Below are positions 44,945 through 55,775 of a stretch of DNA of 64,000 nucleotides, in pieces (the stretch's first letter is position 1; each line of letters begins with the position of its first letter). The stretch comes from Tritrichomonas musculus. Taxonomy: Eukaryota; Parabasalia; Tritrichomonadida; Tritrichomonadidae. The stretch spans positions 248,001 to 312,000 of the forward strand of contig JAPFFF010000071.1 of assembly GCA_039105265.1 (NCBI GenBank). Reading direction: 5' to 3'. The notes under the pieces were generated by a model that was not told where the DNA came from, did no database searches, and saw only the letters and a program-made list of their open reading frames with translations. Made by a program: the position numbers and the translations under genes.

Positions 44945-46330
44945 AATATACATAATTATTTAATTAAATATGCTATTGTATTTGTGATTTATATGAAATT
45001 TCAATAAAACTAGTTTCAATACAAGAAACTGCTTTGCGCTTATAAAATAATACATTAATTTAAGTAATACGGTTTTTTTTAATTAGCGGTTGTAAAAATG
45101 AATGAATTAGAAAAGTAGCTGCAACGAAATTTTTTGGAAGAGGCCTCTCAAAAAGTTGACTGTCAAATTGATTTTTCTCATTGATTAACACGTTTTATGA
45201 TTTTATATTAATATAAAACTTTATTTTGAGTGTTTGCACTTTTTAAATAAAAGATTAAAATTATTGGAAAAATTGTATTAATTCACGATGCTAAAAATGT
45301 GCATGCGATCATACACTATTTAATAGAATTATAATATTAAAGACAAATAAATAAATTTCCGAAATTATAAATACAACTGTTTAAAAATTTGGAAAACAAT
45401 GTGTAGGCTTTCTACAAGTTTTTTATTTTTATGGTATATTTAAATAAAGCATATATAATTAAATAATAATTGATAGGAACTATTTTTCAAATATAAAAGA
45501 TAAAGTTTAAAATCGACTTTTTTAATTTGAAAAAAATTGAATGGTATTTTTATTTATTTTTATTATTTCAATAGAAATTGAATGAAAAATCAATGAATTT
45601 TCATTCTTTTGATTTAATAATTTTTAATCAATTATCTATGATATATTTATAGTTTAAATATATAATTTTTATTAGCTAATTTTACACTTGACCGTTTATT
45701 ATTTCATTTGGCGTCATAGGAAATTGAATCATTCCGTTTATTAATTCAACTTTTTCAATATAAATTCTCAACTAAACTTTATCTTTAGAGTTAGAAATAA
45801 ACAAATGATATCAAATTGTAGCTTGGACGATGGAGAATATAATATATCAAAAATATATCTCTAGGTCTATTGTAAATTGTGATATATCAGTTTTAATATT
45901 TGTTTCAACTTTTTTGGAAGAAATCCTTTTCGGAAGCATATTTTAATTAAAATATTATTATACATATCTATATATCAATCTAAAAATTATTCCAAACCAC
46001 AATTACATAAACTTGATTTTGTGATATTGGAAATAATGATGCAGAAAAAAAGTTCGTGAATAATAGATATTATGTGTTCTAATTAAGATAAAATAAATAT
46101 GTATTGTGTATACAATTTCATATTTTAAATTTATTGAATATTTCTAAAAATTAATCGAAAAAAATGCACTTTTTAATATCAAAAAAATGAGTAGCCTACA
46201 TATGGAAAACAAATATATATTTTATATCACATTTCACAAAAAAAAAAAAACGATCATCTTTTGAATTCGCTGCAACTCTCTCCTCTAGCTTTTGTAAAAA
46301 ATAATAATAAAAAAAATGTTTTCTTGAATT
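44945..46330. other. AT-rich intergenic DNA
   Basis: No gene or bounded element recognised. Confidence 0.45.
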
Positions 46331-48832
46331 TCACATTGGTGTGATTTTTGCAAAACCGTTACCACTGTGGCCTCTTTCATTTCCATTTCCATCCTTGCGA
46401 GGGAATTCTTGGTCACCCCCAACGCACGCAGCGTCTTTCAAGTAGTACTGGCCGCCTAGAGCAAAACGTGATGCCGTTGAAGGGTCGCCTTTCTCCCACG
46501 CTTCCATGCTAGACTTGGTGAATGTCCAGCCTGATCCACCGCCGCCACTTGAAACATGAGCGTAAGCTCCGAATCCGCCACTTCCACCTCCGTACCAGCC
46601 GCCGCCTCCGCCTCCTCCTGAATCGCATCCCTGCCTGTATTTGCCGTCGGCGCCACTGGCAAACCTGCCCGGATCTCCGTGGCCGCCACAACCGAGGCCG
46701 TTCGTGCTGCCCGCCTGGGTGCCGGCGCCCTGGCTCCGGAGTGACTTTTTATAGGTGCAGTTGCCTCCATTCAGGCCTCCCCCAAAACCGCCAGGATTAG
46801 CATAGTAGGAACAGCCGCCTGCTCCGCCACCCCCGCCAGCGACAATCACCCGGTTGTATTCTGTGTCACTTCCGATTCGAATTGATGTCGAACCGCCTCC
46901 TGTGCCTGGCACAGTCGTGTAACCATTTTTGTGGCCCGTTCTTGTTCCACCGCCGTCAGGGAAGCCTCCTTCTGTAGTCGAACCGTCAGACGAATTCGAT
47001 GGCCGGCCTTCTTCACCGACGTAAACGTAAACAGTCTCGTCCTTGGGCAGGCTCAGAATTCCCCGTGAATAACCGCCTAAACCTCCTTTAGCTGTTTGGT
47101 TGCCTCGATAACCACTACCATTATAACCGTTGCCAGTTGAGTCGCCTCCTTTTGCGCCCCAGACTTCCAGTTTGTACTCGCCTCGCGGAAGTGAAACTGT
47201 TGCCGGCCTTTTTCGTCCTTCGTAATCGAATGCGAAACTGCTTAAAGTCGTTGTCACTGGGTTGCTCACGATTTCCTTTGATTCGCCATCGCTGTTAAAC
47301 GCGATGCACCTCACGTAGTACGTGCCCGACCCACGTGCAAATGTCGTTTTCGTGTGAAGTGATCTGATTGTTTCGCCTTGTTCATACGCTTCACTTCCAA
47401 GACTTTTCGCATCACTGGTGCTAACGATAACTTTGCTTTTGGACGTGTCAAGTGTTCCGCGTTCACTCTTCAAATTTATCTCTGCGTTGATCAGCAGCCC
47501 TTTTTCCACACGGGCGACAATTTGGCCGTCGATTAAGAACTGCTTTTTATGTTCTTTCTCTGACTTTTCTATTTGATTCTGCAGCTGAGTTACTAGCTTT
47601 TCTAATGATTTCATCTTGTTTAGCTGTTCAGCATTCACGCTGTTAGAGTCATTCACTTGATTCTGAAGTAACTCTATCTTTGATTCCAAATCTCTCACTT
47701 TGCCTTTCTGTTCATCATTCTTTTCTTTTGAATCATCCAGCTGACTTTGCAGTTTACTGTTGGCTTTTTCTGATTCAATGAATCTATTTTGAAGTAACTC
47801 TATCTTTGATTCCAAATCTCTCACTTTGCCTTGTTGCTCAGTGATCACTTTTTCTGAGTCATCCAATTTACTTTGCAGTTGACTGTTCACTTTTTCTGAG
47901 TCATCCAATTTACTTTGCAGTTGACTGTTCACTTTTTCTGAGTCGCTAATTTGTTTTTGAAGCAAGTTTTCCAAATCGATCAGTTTGTTTTGCTGTTCTG
48001 CATTCATTTGTTCAAGATTTTTCTTACGATCGTTGATTTCGTTTATGAGGCTTAAGTTGCACTTTAAGTAATCGTAGCAGTGCTGCGTGTTTTCATTTGA
48101 TTTTGAATGCATTCTGCACAGTTCTTCAAGACGATCCTCTGAAAGTTTTCGAAGATCCAAAAACGTGAACAAAACGCAAAACTCGCTGAGTGAGCTAACA
48201 ATAATATCAAAAAGTTTGTCGCTGTCCATCGAGTCGGGCGGGCATTGCTTGATGACTCGATAAATAATTTGTATTGGCAACCGTCTGAATCTTTCGTTTG
48301 CGAAGCACTCGTTTATTCTGTCAATTAGCAAGATTTCCACTTCATCACTAATTCCTATATCCTGCCTATTCGCGCCTTCTTGCGTTTTGTATTCATATTC
48401 GATCATTTGGATAACAAAGTCAACATCAATGTTATGCGACTTAATATATTGGTTGAGATTGAACGAAAGTTTTCGGATTTCTAAAAATTTGGAGATTTTA
48501 AGAAGATCGATGCATTGGATATATGTTAATGTCAAATCTTCCTCAATATTGTAATCTTTATGTAAGAATTGAAAAAAATAATCGACGCTCTCAGGTAAAA
48601 GCTGGTATTCTTCTTGAAAATTACGAATCTCTTGAGGAAGCTGATTGATAACATCTGAAAATAAGTATGAATCTCGAATACGTTTGGAATATTTTGTTAA
48701 TTGTGAATAATAAAAATTAATTGTCTTTGAATTATGTTGAAATTTAACTAAATCATCATTTTCAAAATCTCCATTATCGGTAATATCGAAATTTTGTCCT
48801 TGATCAAATCTTTTTGCGCTTGTTTTGCTCAT
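46331..48832 (-). CDS. BTB-like, coiled-coil and glycine-rich domain protein
   Basis: 833 residues from the ATG at 48832. Residues about 25-135 resemble a BTB/POZ fold region (LVKFQHNSKTINFYYSQL, then a helical LTLTYIQCIDLLKISKFL segment). A helical BACK-like region follows. Residues about 275-430 are coiled coil with exact internal repeats (SEKVNSQLQSKLDD twice in tandem). Then comes a beta-rich domain with fibronectin-III-like character (SGTYYVRCIAFNSDGES), and residues about 560-833 form a glycine-rich domain of the ALK/PF12810 type (VEVWGAKGGD, GGYSRGILSLPKDETVYVYVG, VIVAGGGGGAGG). No membrane segment or signal peptide. The glycine-rich half is strongly GC-rich, the N-terminal half AT-rich. 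Likely an intracellular scaffold; such proteins are expanded in trichomonads. Confidence 0.8.
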   Translation of the reverse strand: MSKTSAKRFDQGQNFDITDNGDFENDDLVKFQHNSKTINFYYSQLTKYSKRIRDSYLFSDVINQLPQEIRNFQEEYQLLPESVDYFFQFLHKDYNIEEDLTLTYIQCIDLLKISKFLEIRKLSFNLNQYIKSHNIDVDFVIQMIEYEYKTQEGANRQDIGISDEVEILLIDRINECFANERFRRLPIQIIYRVIKQCPPDSMDSDKLFDIIVSSLSEFCVLFTFLDLRKLSEDRLEELCRMHSKSNENTQHCYDYLKCNLSLINEINDRKKNLEQMNAEQQNKLIDLENLLQKQISDSEKVNSQLQSKLDDSEKVNSQLQSKLDDSEKVITEQQGKVRDLESKIELLQNRFIESEKANSKLQSQLDDSKEKNDEQKGKVRDLESKIELLQNQVNDSNSVNAEQLNKMKSLEKLVTQLQNQIEKSEKEHKKQFLIDGQIVARVEKGLLINAEINLKSERGTLDTSKSKVIVSTSDAKSLGSEAYEQGETIRSLHTKTTFARGSGTYYVRCIAFNSDGESKEIVSNPVTTTLSSFAFDYEGRKRPATVSLPRGEYKLEVWGAKGGDSTGNGYNGSGYRGNQTAKGGLGGYSRGILSLPKDETVYVYVGEEGRPSNSSDGSTTEGGFPDGGGTRTGHKNGYTTVPGTGGGSTSIRIGSDTEYNRVIVAGGGGGAGGCSYYANPGGFGGGLNGGNCTYKKSLRSQGAGTQAGSTNGLGCGGHGDPGRFASGADGKYRQGCDSGGGGGGGWYGGGSGGFGAYAHVSSGGGGSGWTFTKSSMEAWEKGDPSTASRFALGGQYYLKDAACVGGDQEFPRKDGNGNERGHSGNGFAKITPM

Positions 48833-49032
48833 TAGTTGATGTAAAATTTTGATTAAATATTCAGCACTTTTTAAAATTTTACATTCAATTTAAGTGAGTT
48901 AACGGTCATTTTCAATTTTATATTCAAAAGCATTCAATTTAAGTGAGTTAACGGACATTTTTTTACCTGAAGATAATTATAGATTATATTTATGATCCAT
49001 ACATAAATATGTTAATTCTGTTAAAAATGAAC

Positions 49033-49772
49033 CAGCGTTGTTTATCGATACGACTAAATACCGGTTACCGAAGAAGTATCGGTATTCGGTAAATATCGAT
49101 ACTTTTTTGCTCGGTATTTTTTTGTATCGATACAAAAGTGCTTCGGTATTTTTAGAGTATCGGCGGTTATTAAAAAAGTACTTTATAATACTTTTTATCA
49201 GTATCGATACGGTATTTTGAAATATAAATTTTATTAATAAATATAATTACTAGCCTATAAAAAGTATATTATTGTCTTTCTTCTTCAGAAATCTCGTCAT
49301 ATTCATTTTCATTAAACAATCCAAATTTTCGATATCATTATTATCATTAAAAACAATAAAATTTATATATATTATGTACTTTCTCATATTAATAGGTAAT
49401 TCGATAGTTCTGGAATGTTATATTTATCTACAAATAGAAATTGACATAAAGATGATAAAATTTACGATATTTCAGAAACCATTGATTATTCAATTATTAT
49501 GATGATTATTTGTTGTAAAATATGTAATTAAAGAGAATTAACAATATTCATTAGAACCTTATAATTTTCTTTAATCATCTTTAAATGAATCCGATACATT
49601 TTTTGTTAAAAAAATACCGACAAAAAACCTGACATTCGATATAAATTCTCCACTTTTGTATCGATACTTCGGTTTTTTATCGATAAATACCGTTACCGGC
49701 GGTTAGAGCCGGTAGTATCGATATTTTACCGGGAAAATAACCGCTACCGGAGAGGATCGATACACAACCCTG
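49033..49772. mobile_element. hAT-type MITE
   Basis: 740 bp. The ends are CAGCGTTGTTTATCGATAC and the inverse of CAGGGTTGTGTATCGATCC, and a perfect 8-bp duplication AAATGAAC lies on both sides (49025-49032, 49773-49780). Eight-bp duplications and CAGGG ends are hAT hallmarks. The subterminal regions are packed with TATCGATA and CCGGTA motifs. No transposase frame. Confidence 0.82.
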
Positions 49773-49914
49773 AAATGAACAATAGCAAATAACAAAATAA
49801 TATTATTTTTCAATTTTGAAGTTTTCTTTAAATATTATAAAATTACATTAGTTCATATAATATATAAACATTATATGACATCACTTCCATAACCTCGATA
49901 GAAAAATATGCTTT

Positions 49915-50451
49915 TCACTGATGTGAATCTTTAATGCAGGCAGCCTTCAAATAAATCGATACAACTGAGGAACGGATCGCAATGCGCGCCAGCGATTCAC
50001 CTCTCGCAAATGGCATCCACGGAGGAATCACGATCTCCTCCAGTGCTGCACATGAGGAAGGCCTCTGGCAACGGCGATCCGAAGAGCGCGACTGAGTGAT
50101 GCGCGGTGAGCGAGGCAGAAAACCTGGCTCGGAATTGCAACCTCGGCGAGCCGCCGGCAGACTTTGAAGCCGAGATGTCCGACTGGCACGAGAGATGCGA
50201 ATTCCATCAGTGTGCGGCAGCCGTTGAATACGCAGCTGCCGATCGGAGCCACTGCAGGCTGCGGCTCTGCGCGCCCGAGTGGCCTGCAGCCACAGAAGAA
50301 ACGGCTGCCAACCCGTCTGGCAGAAGGCCGAATGACGACACAAATCGGCCTTGTGCATCCCTTGAAAAGATGTCGCCAATGTATGCGACTGACCGCCGAA
50401 CAACAGCGAGCACTGGCCGATGACGATTATTTTCTCTTCAACAATGAACAA
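49915..50451 (-). pseudogene. BspA-like leucine-rich repeat pseudogene
   Basis: A GC-rich island with BspA-type repeats spread over several minus-strand frames: IGSCVFNGCRTLMEF and LGFKVCRRLAEVAIPSQV in 50252-50028, SVAYIGDIFSR near 50390, and FARGESLARIAIRSSVVSI near 49975. The pattern (IG..AF..C.SL..V.IP..V) is the trichomonad BspA repeat. At least three frameshifts are needed to join the pieces, so it is a relic. Intact relatives are surface or secreted adhesin-like proteins. Confidence 0.7.
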
Positions 50452-50614
50452 CGCTAATATTTTGTTGCGTGCAAAAATGCTCCAAATTTCATATTAAGTA
50501 AATTAGTCGCTTTCGTTTTAATCGTCAACAATATGATGCTTTTATTCTGCATTTATAAGATCTTTATGAATAACTTCCTTCATAAAAGAATTAATGAAAT
50601 CATAAAAAAAAACC

Positions 50615-50620
50615 AAAAAA
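50615..50620 (-). terminator. RNA polymerase III terminator of tRNA-Leu
   Basis: TTTTTT on the minus strand directly after the discriminator base, followed by TTTTTTTTT at about 50604-50612. Confidence 0.7.
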
Positions 50621-50702
50621 TGGTTGCCATGGGATTCGAACCCACGCCTCTAACGAGATCAGAAACTCAGTCTGACGCCTTAGTCCACTCGGCCAAGCAA
50701 CC
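50621..50702 (-). tRNA. tRNA-Leu, predicted anticodon GAG
   Basis: 82 bases, with full cloverleaf: acceptor GGTTGCT/GGCAACC plus discriminator A; D arm GCCGAGTGG (box A); anticodon stem TCAGA/TCTGA around loop CTGAGTT; a 13-base class II variable arm with CTC/GAG stem; T arm GTGGG-TTCGAAT-CCCAT (box B). The long variable arm and discriminator A fit leucine. The loop gives GAG at 34-36 and an unusual T at position 37. No intron. It has its own internal promoter. Confidence 0.88.
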
Positions 50703-51240
50703 TTCCTACAATATATCATTGAATAACAAGTAAATTTTTATTTCAATAAATAAATCATCAATAATCTTTAAAATCCCATAAAATATTTTTTTCTCTCAAT
50801 AACTTCAATTATATAAATTCAAGTTAAATTAAAATATATTTCTTCAATAAAAATTAGGTTAATATTTCGTTTATATAAAATATATACAAATTTTATTAAA
50901 ATTTCCATTAGCAATGATCAAAAGGTAATTTGCTTTTTTTCGGTTTGAAAACAATTAATTCTTTGTGCCTTTTGGTGTAGCGATAGGTCTGACTATTTTT
51001 CACATTTTTTGTCTTCCTAATGTAAAGAGATCTCTTTAAATGTGCAAGAAAGCTAAATATTTTTGATTCAATATAAAATGACATTTTTATTTTCTCTCAA
51101 TATAATTGAATTAAAATTTTCATAAAAAGAATTTTAATTCTTTATTGATTAAATTTCGTAAATATACCTTTAAAGAAAACTCATTAGAAAGGCATGCTTT
51201 CTAAAAATCCATTCCGTGTATTTTGTTATACGTGAACGTT
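50703..51240. other. AT-rich intergenic DNA
   Basis: No gene seen between the tRNA and the downstream membrane protein gene. Confidence 0.5.
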
Positions 51241-52242
51241 TTATGCTGCAATCATTTGATTAATAATATTTGGATCATTTTGATCATTCGGAGTATTTTG
51301 ATCATCGAGTGCATTTTGATTATCTTGAATGTTGTGATTAATTGGAGTATTTTGATTAATTGAAGCATTTTGATCATTTGGAACATTTTGATCATTTTGA
51401 TTTGGAACCAAATCATTGTACTTGCCTGCATTATCACTATTTGGCTTATTTTCATCATTACTTCTTTCATTTGAAACTTGTGTTTTACTTGTACAGTATT
51501 CGCAATTCCAGCATGTTTCACAATCAAAGTCACAACAATGGCAGCAACAGCAAACGCACAATCTTTCGCGTACGCAGTCCCATCCGCCATATATCATCAA
51601 CAATGTAATGTAAAAAATAAACTGAATTATTGCAACTGCTAATGGTGATGACAATGCTTTTCCGCATATTTGATCCAAATTATCAATTTTGCCGTGGTAC
51701 CAATCTAGGAACTCTTTCCATTCTTTTATTAATTCCTTAATGCGTTCTTCATCATATTTATGATAGTCTATTTTACCTAGCGTTTCGTTGTACATTCCAT
51801 TATAGCACTCTGATAATGGCTTTGAACATTTCAAATCATCTGTTCTTTCTCTCATAGTGCCGAGTGCATAAACAACAATCTGTAATATAAACAGGGCAAA
51901 TAATAAAAAGTTGAAAAATCCCCAGACACAGCTTCCATTTTTGTCACAAAGGCCAAGAAGAAAGTATAAAACTAAAAAGAATAATGCTAGAAATGAAGCA
52001 GCAGCTAGCACTATTGCTAATAGCGCTAAAAACGTTGCGTAACCACCAGCACGCATGAAATATGGCTGCAGTTTTGAGAAGTATTTAATGTTGAAAATAC
52101 CAACTAAAATCAAAAATAGGCCAATGCATCCCAAAAGTGCCCAAGAAACTATTTTTTTGGCAATCGGAGTGCGTTTATTTCGCATTATTGTATCATCTAT
52201 GTTGCAGCACTCCAAGAAACATTCAGTACAAAAGCAAGTCAT
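51241..52242 (-). CDS. Four-helix membrane protein, tetraspanin-like, with Asn/Gln-rich tail
   Basis: 333 residues from the ATG at 52242. Four hydrophobic helices lie at about 30-52, 67-95, 103-128 and 200-222. Between helices 3 and 4 is a loop of about 70 residues with Cys residues, charged helices and one Asn-glycosylation site (NET), the tetraspanin topology. The tetraspanin CCG signature is missing. After helix 4 a cysteine-dense segment (CVCCCCHCCDFDCETCWNCEYC) may be palmitoylated. The last 75 residues are repeats of (N/I)DQN-type units, low complexity and probably disordered. Likely at the plasma or vesicle membrane. The same fold could also describe other four-helix families, so the label is a resemblance only. 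Confidence 0.72.
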   Translation of the reverse strand: MTCFCTECFLECCNIDDTIMRNKRTPIAKKIVSWALLGCIGLFLILVGIFNIKYFSKLQPYFMRAGGYATFLALLAIVLAAASFLALFFLVLYFLLGLCDKNGSCVWGFFNFLLFALFILQIVVYALGTMRERTDDLKCSKPLSECYNGMYNETLGKIDYHKYDEERIKELIKEWKEFLDWYHGKIDNLDQICGKALSSPLAVAIIQFIFYITLLMIYGGWDCVRERLCVCCCCHCCDFDCETCWNCEYCTSKTQVSNERSNDENKPNSDNAGKYNDLVPNQNDQNVPNDQNASINQNTPINHNIQDNQNALDDQNTPNDQNDPNIINQMIAA

Positions 52243-53639
52243 TTCTATTATATAACGGATACTATTCTCTTATTCAAAAAATAAACCGATATTTAAAATA
52301 AATAATCGTTAATAGTTTTTTAAATAAATTTTTTTTTCTTTTCTTTTTCTTTTCTTTTTATTAAACCTTAGTATTAATATGAGCAACTATTTTGTAGAAT
52401 TTTGGGCAATTTTAACATTTCATAAGTTTATTTAATACATTTTCAAAAAATAATAGTTAAACACAAAATTTCAAATGATTTACTTTTGTTTTTTTTCAAT
52501 ACATGTAACTTTCAAAATCCAATTTTGCCCAACCAATTCTTTATGTATTAAGCATTTTTGATAATATATTATAGAGTATTTTTTTTTTTTTATACAATTT
52601 TATGAAAAAATGTTAGTTATGAATAATACCATATTATTAAAATTCAGAAAAATGTTGTACTTGAATAATGATATTATAATACCATTTTATTATAATTGAT
52701 ATTAATAATATTAAATTTGAATAATAAAATGTTATACTTGAATAATATTAAATATAATTATAAATATCAATTATAATACTTTTCATTGATAAAAAATGGT
52801 TCAATACTTCAAAATTATTTATTTAATAGTTTATATTACTTATGGTATCAAAGATATTATTTTTTTTTTTACTCACAACTATCGCAAAAGCATATCAAAA
52901 AGAAAATGAACATTAAATGAAGGCATGCCAAGCATCATCCAAGAAATGATATTATCAATATAGAGATGAATTAAAAAAGGAAATTCATCATTGATTGAAT
53001 GAACTATGCGAAATTAAAAACGTTAATCTGATAATTAATAAAGAACAACCATTTTAGTATCAATTAAAAATAACTAAATGAAAAAATCATCTTTTATTGA
53101 TAATAATTAAGGATGCATGAAGGGCAAACGATAGGTGTCCGTGCCCAAAAAACATCCCTAATTATTTTAAGAATTTGAAATCAAACAAATTTACAATGCC
53201 AATTAAAAGCAATATGCCTATATAAACTAGGATCAAAAACGACAATAGATCAATTTCAGTGCTATAAAAAGAAGAATCATAATGGCGAAAATATCAATAA
53301 ATTTGAATTATTGTTTGCTCTTGCAAAGTTTTTATCATTGCTAGTTCATACTTAATGAACCTGTCGGCAATGCCAGCAATGATCAACTCAATATATTTTG
53401 CAAACAATGTAATAAAACTAAATGAAGGAACATTAATGTATCTATATGACAAAATACAGCTTCATTTAGCTTTTTTCTAACTTACATCAAAAAATTCATT
53501 GATGCTGAAAAAGTATCTACTCCAATGCAATCAAATAAGCCGTAATCTCGAATTAGTTCATATATACTTCTGAGTTTGAATAATAGCATTTGTTTTCATA
53601 TATTTTGAACACATAAGAATTGAATACTTTCTATGAAAT
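52243..53639. other. AT-rich intergenic DNA with traces of old coding sequence
   Basis: Mostly AT-rich; short coding-like fragments near 53240-53560 may be upstream parts of the decayed kinase gene that follows, but could not be joined. Confidence 0.35.
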
Positions 53640-54170
53640 CTTCAGAAATCTTCTCAAAATTTTCAAACAAAAATGACAAAAGGAGAGGAACAGTTGTTAC
53701 GCTATTATTTCTTAGATGGTATAATTGGAGAAAGTGATCAAAGAAAACATTTTATTCAACTTATAAATACATCCATTTATTCTACCAATGAGGAAAGAAT
53801 ATATTTCTTTAGATACGTCAAATGCAATGGCTCCATTTGTGATGGATGATATTCGAAACATTAGTCAATTCAAAAAAATAAATCCAACCATTCAAAGTAA
53901 AGTTATTTTTGGCATTGTTTCACTAATGCAGTACTTATATGGTATAAAATTTCCTGCGTTTTCATTAAGATTTGAATAAATGTATTTGAATGAAATATTA
54001 TGACCACTTTTTCATTACATCTGACTTGATTATTTCGGTTCTGTTACAAAAGATGTTATGTACATCCCACCACTTGATGATGGCGATGATTTGAAAGACA
54101 AAATTAATCAATTTGCCGTTGTTATTTATAAAATGTTTTCAATTGAGCCATTGATATAAAATAAATGGTC
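53640..54170 (+). pseudogene. Probable protein kinase pseudogene
   Basis: Coding-like pieces in different frames. 53788-53979 includes FKKINPTIQSKVIFGIVSLMQYLYGIKFP, like the helix before the catalytic loop. 54020-54160 includes FGSVTKDVMYIPPLDDGD and INQFAVVIYKMFSIEP, like an activation segment followed by the D-x-W/Y-x-FG-helix region. The HRD and DFG motifs are not intact. The assignment depends on pattern only. Confidence 0.35.
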
Positions 54171-54891
54171 ATATTCAATCACCTAATTTTCTTAAGTTAG
54201 CTTTTAGTATGTTTAAGCTAACTATTTAGTTATATTAAAAAAAACAGCCATATTGAGGAGAATATCGAGGGATATTTTATTGATTCTTAGAAGTTTCAAT
54301 TAGACTAGTTGTAATGGAAGGTTTATCTATTTTACTGTCATGTTACTAAAATCAATTGATATATATATATTACAAGCTTCTTATTTAACACTTGAATTTA
54401 AAAATAGAAAATACATAAATAAATTATATATGAGAATAAAGTAAAATTATATTTTAGGATTTATATATATATATATAATTGTATATAGATTTTTGAGAAT
54501 AGAAAGGTAATTCAAAATAGGTTTTGTGAGATTTATTTGTTTTTTTTTATTTCTACTTCCTATTCAAAATAAACTATATTTTCTTCATTAATAAAAAGAT
54601 TTCAAAAAGAACATATGCATAATTTAAATAACATATATAAGGTAGTATATTATTTATAATTTTAAAATAAACATAAATGGGTGGTTATCAATATAATGCA
54701 ATTTTAATTTAAATGGAAGAAGCAAATTAAAAAACAAGGTTTATGCAATTGAGAAGAGAATTATATTTTTGTATTTTAAAAATATTTGAAATAAAATTAT
54801 TAATATTATGGAAGAAGGTATAGTAATAATAATAAAAAAAAAGTAATGAAAAAAAAAAAAAAAAAAAAAAAACGTTATATAAAAATTTTAT
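54171..54891. other. AT-rich intergenic DNA ending in an A24 tract
   Basis: No gene. A run of 24 A at 54849-54872 lies 19 bases before the ATG at 54892. Confidence 0.5.
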
Positions 54892-55482
54892 ATGCTTTTT
54901 TTATTCTTAAATGCTGTATTATCTCAGCAAGTGTTCAATATTACTTCTGAATCTATAAGCAGCTTAGTGTTATATTTTAGTCCGCGCGATACTATTGAAG
55001 TAGAAGTGAATTCCAATCTTCAAACATATTTTTCAGATATCAGTAAAGCAAATGGCTTGTCAATAGAGATCGAAACAAGCGATAACTCATTATTTGGGCC
55101 TTATACTTATATTTCTCATTTAGATGGAATTGATTTTGGTGAAGAATATAGCAATTATACAATTTTTTTTATAAATGAAGGAGACTATAATATACATCTT
55201 GCAGTAATATTTACAGAAGATTATGAAACGTGCTTAGATATAATAAAACAGAATTTTTCAAACTATAAATTTCCCATAACTGAGCATCCTTCCAAAAAAT
55301 TTAGATTTTTTTATAATTCCGGTTTATTATTTCACGAAAAAAAGTATAGTACTTCGTATTTTATTGCATTTCCGATAGTATTATTCTTAATATTTATAGC
55401 AATAATAATATTAGGGATTCCAAAAGTCATGCAATATGTCAGTGCTCGTATAAAAGAACTTGTTTGTAATATAAAGTGTTAA
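54892..55482 (+). CDS. Type I membrane protein of unknown function
   Basis: 196 residues from the ATG at 54892. A short signal peptide (MLFLFLNAVLS, cleavage near 11-13) precedes an ectodomain of about 145 residues with several N-glycosylation sites (NIT, NYT, NFS) and single Cys residues. One transmembrane helix (about 155-178) and a 17-residue cytoplasmic tail follow. No repeat or known domain. It converges with the large membrane protein gene at 55776-58154, 293 bp apart. Likely surface or endomembrane; function unknown. Confidence 0.65.
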   Translation: MLFLFLNAVLSQQVFNITSESISSLVLYFSPRDTIEVEVNSNLQTYFSDISKANGLSIEIETSDNSLFGPYTYISHLDGIDFGEEYSNYTIFFINEGDYNIHLAVIFTEDYETCLDIIKQNFSNYKFPITEHPSKKFRFFYNSGLLFHEKKYSTSYFIAFPIVLFLIFIAIIILGIPKVMQYVSARIKELVCNIKC

Positions 55483-55775
55483 ATCATTATGTTTTATGAA
55501 TAAAATTTGTTATTATATTAACTTTTTTATATCTGATTTAGACAAATGAAAAATTAGAAGAAATCTCTAAAGATCAGATGCGTATCTGAAAGAAATATCA
55601 TAAATAAACATTTCATAAGTCCAAAAACATTCAAAAAGTTTGTCTTTAATTCAAAAAGTTTGAATTTTCATAAATAAAAAAAAAATGTGAATCTTGATTT
55701 CATAAACACTCACAAAAAAACCATAAAAAGAGACATATGCAAAGCTTTTTTATTCAAAATAAACAAAAAGGAAAT

